A stretch of DNA of 64,000 nt from Pedobacter sp. MC2016-24 (GCF_015223055.1 NZ_JADFBX010000015.1:1-64000); one strand, 5' to 3'. Positions 1-9,590 are shown, numbered from the stretch's first letter. The notes: generated from the letters alone by a model not told the origin. Made by a program: numbers and translations.

Positions 1-298
1 CAATTTAAGTGAAGGCGGGGAGGGCGTTGATGCGGAACCTAAAGTTGCTTACCGCGGGGTAAAAGGTTTTGACAACATCTGGGACGCTGGAGCGCAGATC
101 GGCATTGCCGACAGACAGGCTTTTTTACTGGGTATGTACCACAGTACAAAGAATGCAACCTTTGGTTTGGGTATGGATTACAAACGCCAGTACCTGATCA
201 GTGCCACTTACACTACGCAGACTTCTGCTTTGAGTAATTATACAAATGGCAGTTTTGAGCTGAACTTAAGACTGAGTTTGGGACAAAAAGGGAAGTAG
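1..298 (+). CDS. PorP/SprF family type IX secretion membrane protein, C-terminal part (5' end outside window)
   Basis: The reading frame enters from the left edge (first full codon at position 2) and stops at TAG 296-298, giving about 98 C-terminal residues. They are almost identical to the last 98 residues of the complete gene at 7353-8252, including the motifs GFDNIWDAGAQIGIADRQ and LLGMYHSTKNATFGLGMDY. The family consists of outer-membrane beta-barrel partners of T9SS-secreted surface proteins, normally encoded just downstream of the adhesin they serve. The missing upstream neighbour is therefore probably another SprB-like giant gene. Partial only because of the window edge. Confidence 0.85.
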   Translation, partial: NLSEGGEGVDAEPKVAYRGVKGFDNIWDAGAQIGIADRQAFLLGMYHSTKNATFGLGMDYKRQYLISATYTTQTSALSNYTNGSFELNLRLSLGQKGK

Positions 299-328
299 TT
301 AACCGAGGTTACCCTCATTACTTACGTC

Positions 329-349
329 ATCCTGAATTTATTTCAGGAT
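329..349. repeat. Small inverted repeat after first PorP gene
   Basis: ATCCTGAA and TTCAGGAT form 8-bp arms around a 5-nt loop. The same element recurs unchanged at 8283-8303 as part of the larger duplication. It resembles short REP-like intergenic palindromes, but only these two copies were seen here. Confidence 0.4.
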
Positions 350-357
350 CTTAACAT

Positions 358-395
358 AAAAATGGCTGGTGTAGTTTACATCAGCCATTTTTATT
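358..395 (+). terminator. Rho-independent terminator after first PorP gene
   Basis: A hairpin with arms AAAAATGGCTG and CAGCCATTTTT is extended inward by GTGTA/TTACA-type pairing with one G-U pair, and is followed by TTATTT. It ends the gene whose stop is at 298. Confidence 0.7.
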
Positions 396-488
396 TAAAG
401 GCTAGTTCCATTTAGTCACAGCCTATTCCACATATGTATCCATTGTGTAACATTTTAATTACAGTATAATAAGCTTATTTCCTGTGAT

Positions 489-496
489 TACTTTTG
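489..496 (+). promoter_or_regulatory. Candidate -7 box (TACTTTTG) for the giant adhesin gene
   Basis: This is an exact match to the Bacteroidota -7 consensus TAnnTTTG, 83 nt upstream of the ATG at 580. No clear -33 TTG was found at the usual 19-21 nt spacing, so this is a single-box call. The leader of about 75 nt has no obvious Shine-Dalgarno sequence. The rest of 299-579 holds the terminator and palindrome and no gene. Confidence 0.35.
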
Positions 497-579
497 AACA
501 ACCAAATATACAGCGAGTTAAATGCCTGTTGTGTATTGTAAAAACCAACACAACCATCTAATTAACTCATAACTTTATT

Positions 580-3500
580 ATGAAAAAAGCTCTGCTCTTT
601 TTACTTGTTATGTTTTCGTTATTTTCTGCTTCAGGACAAACAACGGAAACATTTGAAGGTCTCAACGCTGGTCAAACCAGTTTTACAGCCGGAGGCAAGA
701 CGTTTAACCTCGTCTCTACACTAGGATTTGTCGTTTATGCAGGCACGCCCCAGCTGGGCTACAATCAATCCAACAAATTTATTCATGCACTGGATGCTCC
801 AATCAATCAGCCGCAAACCTATGGGCAAACGGGCACCATGACCGTGACTTCAGGTAATTTTAAGCTCAACAGTCTATGGGTGTACCTGGCTGGGGATAAC
901 ACGCAAAATCCTGGAATCACATTAGGTGGCGGTGCAGGTTCAGTAACCTTTAGAGGCAAGCTTGGGGGAGTAACCCAATTTACTGTCGTGAAGACAACCA
1001 CTGGTGCCAATATTGGGTTCGGACTTCCCGGTAACGGCTTTATTCCAATTAATTTCGCCACTGAAGGCGGATCAAACAACACCAATACCAGTATCGACCA
1101 GCTTGAGATACAGTTGAGTAGTAATTACGACTATTTCGCAATTGATAATTTTATCTTCAGCGCTGGCGGGCCGCCGGCATTGACTGCTACAACGGCACAA
1201 ACAGACGTTTTATGTAATGGCGCAACAACAGGCTCAGCTTCGGTTACACCGAGCGGAGGGACTACACCTTATACCTATTTATGGAATACCGGTGCAACAG
1301 GTTCTTCAATTTCCGGGCTTGCGGCTGGAAGTTATTCCTGCAACATCAAAGATGCGAACAACACCACAATCACCAAAAACTTTACCATCGGTCAACCAGC
1401 CTCATTGGTAGCCTCGCAAGGCACAATAAATAATGTAAGCTGTAACGGCGGATCTAACGGAACGGCTACTGTAGTAGTGACGGGCGGAACAGGACCTTAT
1501 ACTTACGACTGGAACGGTACACCTACCGGAGACGGTACAGCGACAATTTCTGGTTTAGCTACGGGTACGTATACGGTAACTGTAAAGGATGCTAACCTGT
1601 GCCAGACTACACAGAGTTTTACCATCAGTCAACCTGCAGCATTTACAGTGACGACCTCACAAACAGATATTTTATGTAACGGCTCGGCTACGGGAGCTGC
1701 ATCGGTTAATGTGAGCGGTGGAACTGGTGCGTATAGTTATTTATGGTTACCTAGTGGTGGCACTCAGGCCTCAGCTACGGGGCTGACCGCAGGAACTTAT
1801 ACGGTGACCATTAAAGACGCCAACCTTTGCCAGACCACCAGAACTTTTACCATTACGGAACCTGCAGCTTTGGTGGCTACGGCTGGTGCACAGACTAACA
1901 TCAATTGTCGTGATGCGGCGACAGGCAGTGCCACGGTGAACGTAACTGGCGGAACCGGGGCGTACACGTACAGCTGGTCCCCTTCGGGTGGTACCCAGGC
2001 TACAGCCAGCGGCCTGGTTGCGGGAACTTACACCGTGACCGTTAAAGATGCCAACCTTTGCCAGACTACACAAAGTTTTACCATTACCCAGCCGGGGGCT
2101 GTATTGTCGGCCACCACGGCCTCAACCGGGGTGAGTTGTTTTGGGGGGTCTAATGGTACAGCCACAGTTAATGTTAGCGGTGGTACACCTACCTATACTT
2201 ATTTGTGGGCACCCCTGGGTGGTACCTCAGCATCCATCAGCGGTCGTCCTGCGGGGAATTATACCTGTACCATTACCGATTCAAAGGGCTGTACACTGGT
2301 AAAAAATGTCACCATTGGTACGCCTGCTGCTTTTTCGGCTACGGTGAGCAAAACGGATGTGAGCTGTAATGGCGGTACAAATGGCAGCGCTACTGTAGTG
2401 GCTTCGGGTGCCACAGCGCCTTATAGCTATGCATGGTCTCCTACCGGAGGTACGCAAGCTACGGCGAGCGGGCTTGCTGCCGGAAACTATAGCGTTACGA
2501 TAACAGATGTGAATACCTGTTCTTACACGGTTAACGTGACCATCGATCAACCTGCAGCTTTGGCGGTTACAACAGCACAAACCGATGTACTTTGCAATGG
2601 CAGCGCAACGGGCTCAGCTAGTGTTAATGTGAGCGGTGGAACTCCGGGATATACTTATTTATGGTCACCATCGGGAGGGACAGCTGCAACAGCTTCCGGC
2701 CTTACCGCCGGTAATTACAGTTGCCAGATTACTGATGCAAAAGGTTGTACTTTTACTCAGAGTTTTACCATTGGCACAACCAATACTTTAGTGGCTACGA
2801 CTTCCAAAACAGATATTTTATGTCGTGGTAGCAATACCGGTTCAGCAACGGTGGTTCCTTCAGGTGCCCCTGGACCTTTTACTTATGTCTGGTCGCCGTC
2901 AGGCGGAAATGCGGCTACGGCTTCCAACCTGACTGCCGGTAACTACAGCGTCACCATTACTTCTGCCAATGGATGTTCGATCGTTAAGAACTTTACGATC
3001 AATGAGCCGGCGGCTTTTGTAGTTACCCCATCACAGACCAATGTGGCTTGTCATGGATCGGCTACAGGTACAGCCAGTGTTGTTGTTACCGGAGGAACCG
3101 GAGCTTATACGTACAACTGGTCGCCATCTGGTGGAACTGCAGCAACAGCGGGCAGCCTCACTGCGGGAACATATACGGTAACCATTAAGGATGCCAACCT
3201 TTGTCAGACGACACAGAGTTTTACGATTACAGAACCGACTGCAATTACAGCTTCAACTTCACAGACGAATGTGACCACAGCGCTGGGGAGCAATGGTTCG
3301 GCAACGGTGACTGCAACTGGCGGAACCGGGGCTTACAGTTATGTGTGGTCGCCTACTGGCGGAACTGCTGCCACAGCTACAGGTCTGGGTAGTGGAAATT
3401 ATACCGTTACGGTGACAGATGCGAACGGTTGTAACGTGCTGAAGAATGTAACGATCCTGGAGCCAGCGGCGATCAGTAGTTTTGCCGCAATCAGCAAAAC

Positions 3501-6500
3501 CTATGGTGATGCGAGTTTTAACATCAGCCCGCCGACTAGCAATAGCCCAGGGGCGTTTAGTTATACCAGCAGTGATCCTACAGTCGCATCGGTAAGCGGA
3601 AATACGGTAACCGTGATTAAGTCTGGAACGACCACCATTACTGCAACGCAGGCGGCCAGCGGCAATTATGCGCAGACCGTTGCTACGGCTACGCTTTCGG
3701 TAAATGCAAAACAATTGACGATTAGTAATACCAGTCGTTCAAAAGTTTATGGGCAGGTGTTGACCGGTACCGACTTTGCCGGAACAATCACAGGTCTGGA
3801 AAACGGCGATAACATCACGGTCAGCAGGACAAGTACAGGTGCAGCAGCTACGGCAGCAGTAGGGAATTACCCGATTGTGGCAACGCTTGTTGACCCAGGT
3901 AATAAAATAGGAAACTATACTTTGGTTAATCCAAATGGCACGTTAACCGTAACGGCTAAAGCCTTGACGATTGCCAGTACCGACCGCTCAAAAGTTTACG
4001 GACAGGTGTTGACCGGTACCGACTTTTCCGGTACGATCACAGGTCTGGAAAACGGTGACAACATTAGCGTAAATAGAACAAGTACAGGTGCAGCAGCTAC
4101 AGCAGCAGTAGGGAATTACCCGATTGTAGCGAGCATTGTTGACCCAGGTAACAAAATAGGAAACTATACTTTGGTTAATCCAAATGGCACGTTAAGCGTA
4201 ACGGCTAAAGCCTTAACCATTGCCAGTACCGACCGCTCAAAAGTATACGGGCAGGTGTTGACCGGTACCGATTTTGCCGGAACGATCACTGGTTTGGAAA
4301 ATGGTGATAACATTAGCGTAAATAGAACAAGTACAGGTGCAGCAGCTACGGCAGCAGTAGGGAATTACCCGATTGTAGCGAGCATTGTTGACCCAGGTAA
4401 TAAACTAGGAAACTATACGGTTAGCAATCCAAATGGTACCTTAAGCGTAACTGCTAAAACCTTGACGATTGCCAGTACCGACCGCTCAAAAGTATACGGT
4501 CAGGTGTTGACCGGTACCGACTTTACCGGAACGATCACAGGTCTGGAAAATGGCGATAACATTACGGTCAGCAGGACAAGTACAGGTGCAGCGGCTACAG
4601 CAGCAGTAGGGAATTACCCGATTGTAGCGAGCATTGTTGATCCAGGTAACAAAATAGGAAACTATACTTTGGTTAATCCAAATGGCACGTTAAATGTAAC
4701 GGCTAAAGCCTTGACGATTGCCAGTACCGACCGATCAAAAGTATACGGTCAGGTGTTGACCGGTACCGACTTTACCGGAACGATCACTGGTTTGGCCAAT
4801 GGCGATAACATTACGGTCAGCAGGACAAGTACAGGTGCAGCGGCTACAGCAGCAGTAGGGAACTACCCGATTGTAGCGAGCATTGTTGACCCAGGTAACA
4901 AAATAGGAAACTATACTTTGGTTAATCCAAATGGTGTATTAACCGTAACGGCTAAAGCCTTGACGATTGCCAGTACTGACCGCTCAAAAGTTTACGGACA
5001 GGTGTTGACCGGTACTGATTTTTCCGGAACAATCACAGGTTTGGAAAACGGCGATAACATCACGGTCAGCAGAACAAGTACAGGTGCAGCAGCTACAGCA
5101 GCAGTAGGGAATTACCCGATTGTGGCGACAGTTGTTGATCCAGGTAACAAACTAGGAAACTATACTTTGGTTAATCCAAATGGTACCTTAAACGTAACGG
5201 CTAAAGCCTTGACGATTGCCAATACCAACCGTTCAAAAGTTTACGGACAGGTGTTGATCGCTACCGACTTTGCAGGAACGATCACAGGTCTGGAAAATGG
5301 CGATAACATCACGGTCAGCAGAACAAGTACAGGTTCCGTGGCTACAGCAGCAGTAGGGAATTACCAGATTTTGGCAACGCTTGTTGACCCAGGTAACAAA
5401 CTAGGAAACTATACGGTTACCAATCCAAATGGTACCTTAAGCGTAACTGCTAAAGCCTTGACGATTGCCAGTACTGACCGTTCAAAAGTTTACGGACAGG
5501 TGTTGACCGGTACCGACTTTGTAGGAACGATCACAGGTCTGGAAAATGGCGATAACATCACGGTCAGCAGAACAAGTACAGGTTCCGTGGCTACAGCAGC
5601 AGTAGGGAATTACCCGATTGTGGCAACGCTTGTTGACCCAGGTAACAAACTAGGAAACTATACTTTGGTTAATCCAAATGGTACCTTAAGCGTAACTGCT
5701 AAAGCCTTGACGATTGCCAATACTGACCGATCAAAAGTATACGGTCAGGTGTTGATCGCTACCGACTTTACCGGAACAATCACAGGTCTGGAAAACGGCG
5801 ATAACATTACGGTCAGCAGAACAAGTACAGGTGCAGCAGCTACAGCAGCAGTAGGTAATTACCCGATTGTAGCGAGCATTGTTGATCCAGGTAACAAAGT
5901 AGGAAACTATACGGTTACCAATCCAAATGGTACGTTAAGTGTAACGGCTAAAGGCCTGATCGTTACTGCAGATAACAAAGAGAAATTTGCCGGAACAGCC
6001 AATCCAACATTAACAGTGAGTTATGCTGGTTTCGTAAATAACGAAGACTTCAACGTGTTAACCACTAAGCCAACAATAGTTACCACAGCAGTACTGAACA
6101 GTCTGCCTGGAGACTATCCGATTACAGCAAGTGCTGCAGTTGGAAGCAATTACAGCATCAGTTATGTAGCTGGTATTTTGAAAGTAAAACCAGGTGCACC
6201 TACGGACATCAGTTTAGCTGCGGTAACTTTGTATGAAAATGCTGCTGCTGGTACCAATGCCGGAACCCTGAGCAGTACTTCGCCGGATGCTTCTGCAACC
6301 TTTACCTATACTTTGGTGGCCGGAGCCGGTGATACGGACAATGCATCTTTCGCAATCAGCGGAAACAAGATCAACACCACAGCGGTGCTGGATTATGAAA
6401 CCAAAGCTGTATACAGCGTTCGCCTGAGAAGCACCACGCAATACGGTCTGTTCCTGGATAAAGTAATCAGCATCAACCTGACTGACGTGAATGAGATCCC

Positions 6501-7323
6501 TACACTTGCAGCAATTGCCAACCAGACAATTTGCTACAACCGTACGGTTCAGAATGTGGCCTTAACGGGTATCAGTGCCGGTCCTGAAACTTCGCAAACC
6601 ACGACTTTGTCGGTAAGCAGCAGCAATGCAAACTTGTTTGACCGCCTGACGGTAACAGGAACCGGTGCAACCGGAACTTTAAGCTACCAGGCTAAAACTG
6701 GTGCTGCAGGTACTGCAACAGTGACTGTAACGGTTAAAGACAATGGCGGAACCGCCAATGGTGGTGTGGATACTTACAGCCGTACTTTTGTAATTACCAT
6801 CAATGCCTTGCCGGTGTTGAGCATCAACAGCGATAAAGGTGTAGAGGTGAGCAAAGGTGAAACGGTGTTTTTAAATGCGACCGGTGCGGTTGGTTATACC
6901 TGGTCTGCAGACAACAGCATCATTGGTGCGGTAAATGCTGCGACCTTACAGGTTAGACCTAGTCAGACAACAACCTACACGGTAACAGGTACCAATGCGA
7001 GCGGTTGCAGCGAGACAAAAACCTTTACCATTACGGTACTGGACGACCTGGCCAAGATCAAAGCCACCAATATCCTGAGTCCGAACGGCGATGGTTACAA
7101 CGACAAATGGATCATTGACAACATCGATTTTTACCCGAACAACGAAGTGAAAATATTCGACAAGAGCGGGCGTATGGTGTTCAGCAAAAGAGGCTACGAC
7201 AACAGCTGGGAGGGAACCTATAACGGTATTGCACTAAATGAAGGTACTTATTATTATGTGATCGATTTTGGAACCGGCAGGCAGGTGTTTAAAGGTTTCA
7301 TTACTGTAGTAAGGAATAATTAA
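580..7323 (+). CDS. Giant SprB-repeat / MBG-type adhesin with T9SS type B C-terminal sorting domain
   Basis: This 2247-residue secreted surface protein begins with a signal peptide (about 1-20, ending SASGQ). A unique N-terminal domain runs to about 195. Residues about 200-962 hold ten SprB-type repeats with recurring cores such as TDVLCNG, SGGT and GTYTVTIKDANLC. An Ig-like stretch follows, then nine 83-residue YDG/MBG-type repeats (1046-1792, core DRSKVYGQVL) and one diverged MBG copy. A cadherin-like segment (about 1870-1970) and Ig-like domains lead to the gliding-motility-associated C-terminal domain (about 2158-2247, ILSPNGDGYND, DKSGRMVF, GTYYYVIDFGTG). By family knowledge it is exported by T9SS and attached to the cell surface, possibly acting in adhesion or gliding. 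The PorP/SprF gene starts 29 nt downstream and is its likely partner. Confidence 0.9.
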   Translation: MKKALLFLLVMFSLFSASGQTTETFEGLNAGQTSFTAGGKTFNLVSTLGFVVYAGTPQLGYNQSNKFIHALDAPINQPQTYGQTGTMTVTSGNFKLNSLWVYLAGDNTQNPGITLGGGAGSVTFRGKLGGVTQFTVVKTTTGANIGFGLPGNGFIPINFATEGGSNNTNTSIDQLEIQLSSNYDYFAIDNFIFSAGGPPALTATTAQTDVLCNGATTGSASVTPSGGTTPYTYLWNTGATGSSISGLAAGSYSCNIKDANNTTITKNFTIGQPASLVASQGTINNVSCNGGSNGTATVVVTGGTGPYTYDWNGTPTGDGTATISGLATGTYTVTVKDANLCQTTQSFTISQPAAFTVTTSQTDILCNGSATGAASVNVSGGTGAYSYLWLPSGGTQASATGLTAGTYTVTIKDANLCQTTRTFTITEPAALVATAGAQTNINCRDAATGSATVNVTGGTGAYTYSWSPSGGTQATASGLVAGTYTVTVKDANLCQTTQSFTITQPGAVLSATTASTGVSCFGGSNGTATVNVSGGTPTYTYLWAPLGGTSASISGRPAGNYTCTITDSKGCTLVKNVTIGTPAAFSATVSKTDVSCNGGTNGSATVVASGATAPYSYAWSPTGGTQATASGLAAGNYSVTITDVNTCSYTVNVTIDQPAALAVTTAQTDVLCNGSATGSASVNVSGGTPGYTYLWSPSGGTAATASGLTAGNYSCQITDAKGCTFTQSFTIGTTNTLVATTSKTDILCRGSNTGSATVVPSGAPGPFTYVWSPSGGNAATASNLTAGNYSVTITSANGCSIVKNFTINEPAAFVVTPSQTNVACHGSATGTASVVVTGGTGAYTYNWSPSGGTAATAGSLTAGTYTVTIKDANLCQTTQSFTITEPTAITASTSQTNVTTALGSNGSATVTATGGTGAYSYVWSPTGGTAATATGLGSGNYTVTVTDANGCNVLKNVTILEPAAISSFAAISKTYGDASFNISPPTSNSPGAFSYTSSDPTVASVSGNTVTVIKSGTTTITATQAASGNYAQTVATATLSVNAKQLTISNTSRSKVYGQVLTGTDFAGTITGLENGDNITVSRTSTGAAATAAVGNYPIVATLVDPGNKIGNYTLVNPNGTLTVTAKALTIASTDRSKVYGQVLTGTDFSGTITGLENGDNISVNRTSTGAAATAAVGNYPIVASIVDPGNKIGNYTLVNPNGTLSVTAKALTIASTDRSKVYGQVLTGTDFAGTITGLENGDNISVNRTSTGAAATAAVGNYPIVASIVDPGNKLGNYTVSNPNGTLSVTAKTLTIASTDRSKVYGQVLTGTDFTGTITGLENGDNITVSRTSTGAAATAAVGNYPIVASIVDPGNKIGNYTLVNPNGTLNVTAKALTIASTDRSKVYGQVLTGTDFTGTITGLANGDNITVSRTSTGAAATAAVGNYPIVASIVDPGNKIGNYTLVNPNGVLTVTAKALTIASTDRSKVYGQVLTGTDFSGTITGLENGDNITVSRTSTGAAATAAVGNYPIVATVVDPGNKLGNYTLVNPNGTLNVTAKALTIANTNRSKVYGQVLIATDFAGTITGLENGDNITVSRTSTGSVATAAVGNYQILATLVDPGNKLGNYTVTNPNGTLSVTAKALTIASTDRSKVYGQVLTGTDFVGTITGLENGDNITVSRTSTGSVATAAVGNYPIVATLVDPGNKLGNYTLVNPNGTLSVTAKALTIANTDRSKVYGQVLIATDFTGTITGLENGDNITVSRTSTGAAATAAVGNYPIVASIVDPGNKVGNYTVTNPNGTLSVTAKGLIVTADNKEKFAGTANPTLTVSYAGFVNNEDFNVLTTKPTIVTTAVLNSLPGDYPITASAAVGSNYSISYVAGILKVKPGAPTDISLAAVTLYENAAAGTNAGTLSSTSPDASATFTYTLVAGAGDTDNASFAISGNKINTTAVLDYETKAVYSVRLRSTTQYGLFLDKVISINLTDVNEIPTLAAIANQTICYNRTVQNVALTGISAGPETSQTTTLSVSSSNANLFDRLTVTGTGATGTLSYQAKTGAAGTATVTVTVKDNGGTANGGVDTYSRTFVITINALPVLSINSDKGVEVSKGETVFLNATGAVGYTWSADNSIIGAVNAATLQVRPSQTTTYTVTGTNASGCSETKTFTITVLDDLAKIKATNILSPNGDGYNDKWIIDNIDFYPNNEVKIFDKSGRMVFSKRGYDNSWEGTYNGIALNEGTYYYVIDFGTGRQVFKGFITVVRNN
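3715..5955 (+). repeat. Nine tandem 249-bp coding repeats
   Basis: Nine in-frame units of exactly 249 bp (83 codons) lie head to tail. Starts checked at 3715, 3964 and 4213, and the tenth, diverged unit begins at 5956, so 9 x 249 = 2241 bp. Units differ at few bases. Variation is concentrated at fixed places, for example TGTDF versus IATDF, GAAATAAV versus GSVATAAV, and IGNYTL versus LGNYTV. Such similarity implies recent expansion or ongoing gene conversion, and copy number is likely to vary between strains. Confidence 0.9.
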
Positions 7324-7352
7324 AATGTGCCGGTACTTTAAATAAAAAATAA

Positions 7353-8252
7353 ATGAGAACAACACATAAAACACTTGCCCTGATTGCCTTTGCAACGCTA
7401 TTGGGAATATCATCAAAAGCGCAGCTTAACCCGCTGTCGTCTCAATTTTACACCAATCAATACCTCATCAATCCGGCTTTTGCCGGCGCTGGTGAAGGTT
7501 TAAAGGTAAATGGTGCCTACCGCAAACTCTGGAGCAATGTACCTGGCTCCCCTTTAACCCAAAACCTGACAGTAGATTACGGTTTTGGCCGGGTTGGTTT
7601 GGGTTTAACGGTAAACAACGAAAGCGCGGGACTGCAAAGGCAGACCCGTGTGGTAGGTAGTTATGCGTACCATTTGCCATTGAGCGGGGACAACCAGCAA
7701 TTGCATTTTGGGGTGTCCTTAGGATTTATGAGCCAACGCCTGGAAAATGCGGACATTTATGGCAATCCGAGTGACCCGATGGTGTGGCAGTACAACGACC
7801 GTAAAACTTACCTGGATGGTGATTTCGGGGTGTCCTATACTTCTGACCACTTAAACATCCAGGCTTCGATCCCAAACCTGAAAAGTGTGCTGAAGAAAGA
7901 TGTGATCAAACTGGCGGATGTGGCTACTTTTTATACGGCTGTAAGTTACCGGATTTTGCTTAGCGAAGGTGCAGAAGGTGTAGATGCGGAACCTAAAGTT
8001 GCTTACCGCGGCGTAAAAGGTTTTGACAACATCTGGGATGCTGGAGCGCAGATTGGCATTGCCGACAGACAGGCTTTTTTACTGGGTATGTACCACAGTA
8101 CAAAGAATGCAACCTTCGGGTTGGGTATGGATTACAAACGCCAGTACCTGATCAGTGCTACTTACACCACGCAAACTTCTGCTTTGAGTAATTATACAAA
8201 TGGCAGTTTTGAGCTGAATTTGAGACTGAGTTTGGGCAGGAAAGGGAAGTAG
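7353..8252 (+). CDS. PorP/SprF family type IX secretion system membrane protein
   Basis: The 299-residue outer-membrane protein has a signal peptide (about 1-23, ending SSKAQ). The N-terminal family signature QFYTNQYLINPAFAG follows, then alternating beta-strand sequence typical of a small barrel. The length is normal for the family (about 300). Such proteins help tether T9SS substrates to the cell surface. It lies 29 nt downstream of the giant adhesin and is probably co-transcribed with it. Its last 98 codons and the following 70 nt duplicate the left edge of the window, so the locus carries at least two adhesin/PorP-type modules. Confidence 0.88.
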   Translation: MRTTHKTLALIAFATLLGISSKAQLNPLSSQFYTNQYLINPAFAGAGEGLKVNGAYRKLWSNVPGSPLTQNLTVDYGFGRVGLGLTVNNESAGLQRQTRVVGSYAYHLPLSGDNQQLHFGVSLGFMSQRLENADIYGNPSDPMVWQYNDRKTYLDGDFGVSYTSDHLNIQASIPNLKSVLKKDVIKLADVATFYTAVSYRILLSEGAEGVDAEPKVAYRGVKGFDNIWDAGAQIGIADRQAFLLGMYHSTKNATFGLGMDYKRQYLISATYTTQTSALSNYTNGSFELNLRLSLGRKGK

Positions 8253-8322
8253 TTAACCGAGGTTACCCTCATTACTTACGTCATCCTGAATTTATTTCAG
8301 GATCTTAACATAAAAATGGCTG
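7955..8322 (+). repeat. Duplicate of window positions 1-368
   Basis: With an offset of 7954, positions 1-298 align to 7955-8252 with scattered, mostly third-position differences. The 70 noncoding bases after the stop codon (299-368 versus 8253-8322) are identical by eye. The repeat unit therefore spans the gene end, the small palindrome and the start of the terminator. Confidence 0.85.
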
Positions 8323-8346
8323 ATGTAAACTACATCAGCCATTTTT
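8312..8346. terminator. Bidirectional terminator between convergent genes
   Basis: A perfect 16-bp stem (AAAAATGGCTGATGTA with its complement) surrounds a 3-nt AAC loop. The A-rich and T-rich flanks let it work in both directions, ending the PorP gene on the plus strand and the AHSA1-like gene on the minus strand, whose stop lies just to the right. Confidence 0.75.
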
Positions 8347-8349
8347 GAG

Positions 8350-8808
8350 TTATGCATCTGGTATTTCTGGTTCTACCAATTTTGTCAGTTTTTCAAGTGA
8401 TTCCTGCCAGCCTAAGTAACACATTTCTGCCGGTATAACTGCCGGAATTCCTTCTTGTGTGATTTTGATTTCTGTACCTACCATTGTTTTACGTAGCAAG
8501 ACAGTTGTGGTCATTTCTCCTAGTAAATTTGGATCATCAAATACATCGCTGTACTTCAAAGCCTCGTTGGGTTTGAGTTCAATGTATTTTCCACCAAATG
8601 AATGGCCATGGCCGGTCGTGAAGTTTTGGAAGGACATTTTAAAAGTTCCTCCGGTTGTGACATTCATCTCATGGACGGTACAAAGAAAGCCATATGGAGG
8701 AAGCCAGGAGGCAATTGCCAAAGCTTCTGTGAATGCGCGATAAACCTTTTCTGGTGAGGCCTTAAGGACTCTGTGTAAAGAAACGCTGTTTTCTGACATG
8801 GGGATCAT
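8350..8808 (-). CDS. SRPBCC / AHSA1-type START-like domain protein
   Basis: The 152-residue cytoplasmic protein has the START/Bet v1-like layout of AHSA1 (activator of Hsp90 ATPase-like) proteins. An N-terminal strand and helix contain LKASPEKVYRAFTEALAIAS, strands around TGGTFKMSFQN and FGGKYIELKPNEALKYSDVF follow, and the C-terminal long helix has CYLGWQESLEKLTKLV. In most bacteria these are small-ligand-binding proteins of unknown substrate. A second start, ATG three codons in (8799), is equally possible. It stands alone between two hairpin terminators. Confidence 0.8.
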   Translation of the reverse strand: MIPMSENSVSLHRVLKASPEKVYRAFTEALAIASWLPPYGFLCTVHEMNVTTGGTFKMSFQNFTTGHGHSFGGKYIELKPNEALKYSDVFDDPNLLGEMTTTVLLRKTMVGTEIKITQEGIPAVIPAEMCYLGWQESLEKLTKLVEPEIPDA

Positions 8809-8927
8809 TTTTAAGTTTATAATGGATTATTTAACATCAACATTACAAATGTGGTCAGAAAAACCGGCTCGCTTAGCGGTGAAATAAGACAATTTGAAGG
8901 GGCATTTGCGACTTGCTTATTTATAAA

Positions 8928-8983
8928 AAACGCTTATTATCTTTAAAGCGCAGCATGCTGCGCTTTAAAGATAATAAGCGTTT
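8928..8983 (-). terminator. 56-bp perfect palindrome, terminator of the DUF2383-like gene
   Basis: Two 28-bp arms meet with no spacer, centred between 8955 and 8956 at CAGCA/TGCTG. Read on the minus strand it is followed by TTTTTTATAAATAAG, so it fits a strong intrinsic terminator for the gene ending at 9004. The stem is far longer than usual for such sites. Confidence 0.75.
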
Positions 8984-9003
8984 ATAGCTTTATAAAATCA
9001 GTC

Positions 9004-9456
9004 TTAGTTGATTACCTTGGCAGCATCGCGTAAGGCTTTGATTGTATCGTGTGCTGCTTTGATGTCTTGTGCCTGACGGCTAACGGTATCTAAAGCTTCA
9101 CCACTCAGTTCACCTTTTTCTAAAGCCATGCGGTAAGCTGCTTTGATCGCATCTTCGCCGCGCTCGGCCTCGTTCAAAATGCTTTCACGGTCGCTTCCGC
9201 CAAATAAGGCTTTTACGTCGATCCAGGCGCGGTGTAAAGTACCAGCTACACTATTTCCGGTTTCTGGTTCTTCGCCCAGGCCTGCAACTAATGCCACCAG
9301 TTCCTGGCTGAATTTTCTGCTCTGTGAACTATATTCCAGGAAGACGGCTTTTAAATCAATGTTCTCATCGTTAATATCCGCTACTGCTTTTTCAAAACCA
9401 GCAATCCTGTCATTGTTAATCTCTACCAGTTCATTTAAAATTGTTGTCGTTTTCAT
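9004..9456 (-). CDS. DUF2383 / PA2169-type four-helix-bundle protein
   Basis: The 150-residue, all-helical, Glu/Asp-rich protein matches the PA2169-like four-helix-bundle family (DUF2383, ferritin-like). Helix one has ILNELVEINNDRIAGFEKA, helix two YSSQSRKFSQELVALV, then a central GTLHRAWIDVKALFGGSDRE and helix three to four ILNEAERGEDAIKAAYRMAL. In family members the E..(Y/H) pairs can bind metal, but the role is not established. Expression is often stress-linked by family knowledge. It is monocistronic, ending at the long palindrome. Confidence 0.82.
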   Translation of the reverse strand: MKTTTILNELVEINNDRIAGFEKAVADINDENIDLKAVFLEYSSQSRKFSQELVALVAGLGEEPETGNSVAGTLHRAWIDVKALFGGSDRESILNEAERGEDAIKAAYRMALEKGELSGEALDTVSRQAQDIKAAHDTIKALRDAAKVIN

Positions 9457-9590
9457 AGTATATATAAGTTTTTGAAACTTTATAACAACTGGTTGCTGGT
9501 TTTGTTTAGAGAATGCTGAATGATGGGTTTATTTGTCAGGCCTGGGTGTTGATGTGTATTGATGATGAAATGAATAGTCAGCTTATCAAA

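Noticed and set aside
1771..2073. Antisense frames inside the giant adhesin
   Set aside because: They are shadows caused by the repetitive Thr/Gly/Ala-rich codons of the real gene.
3715..5955. Regular repeats as a CRISPR array
   Set aside because: Units are 249 bp, contiguous without spacers and in frame within one gene.
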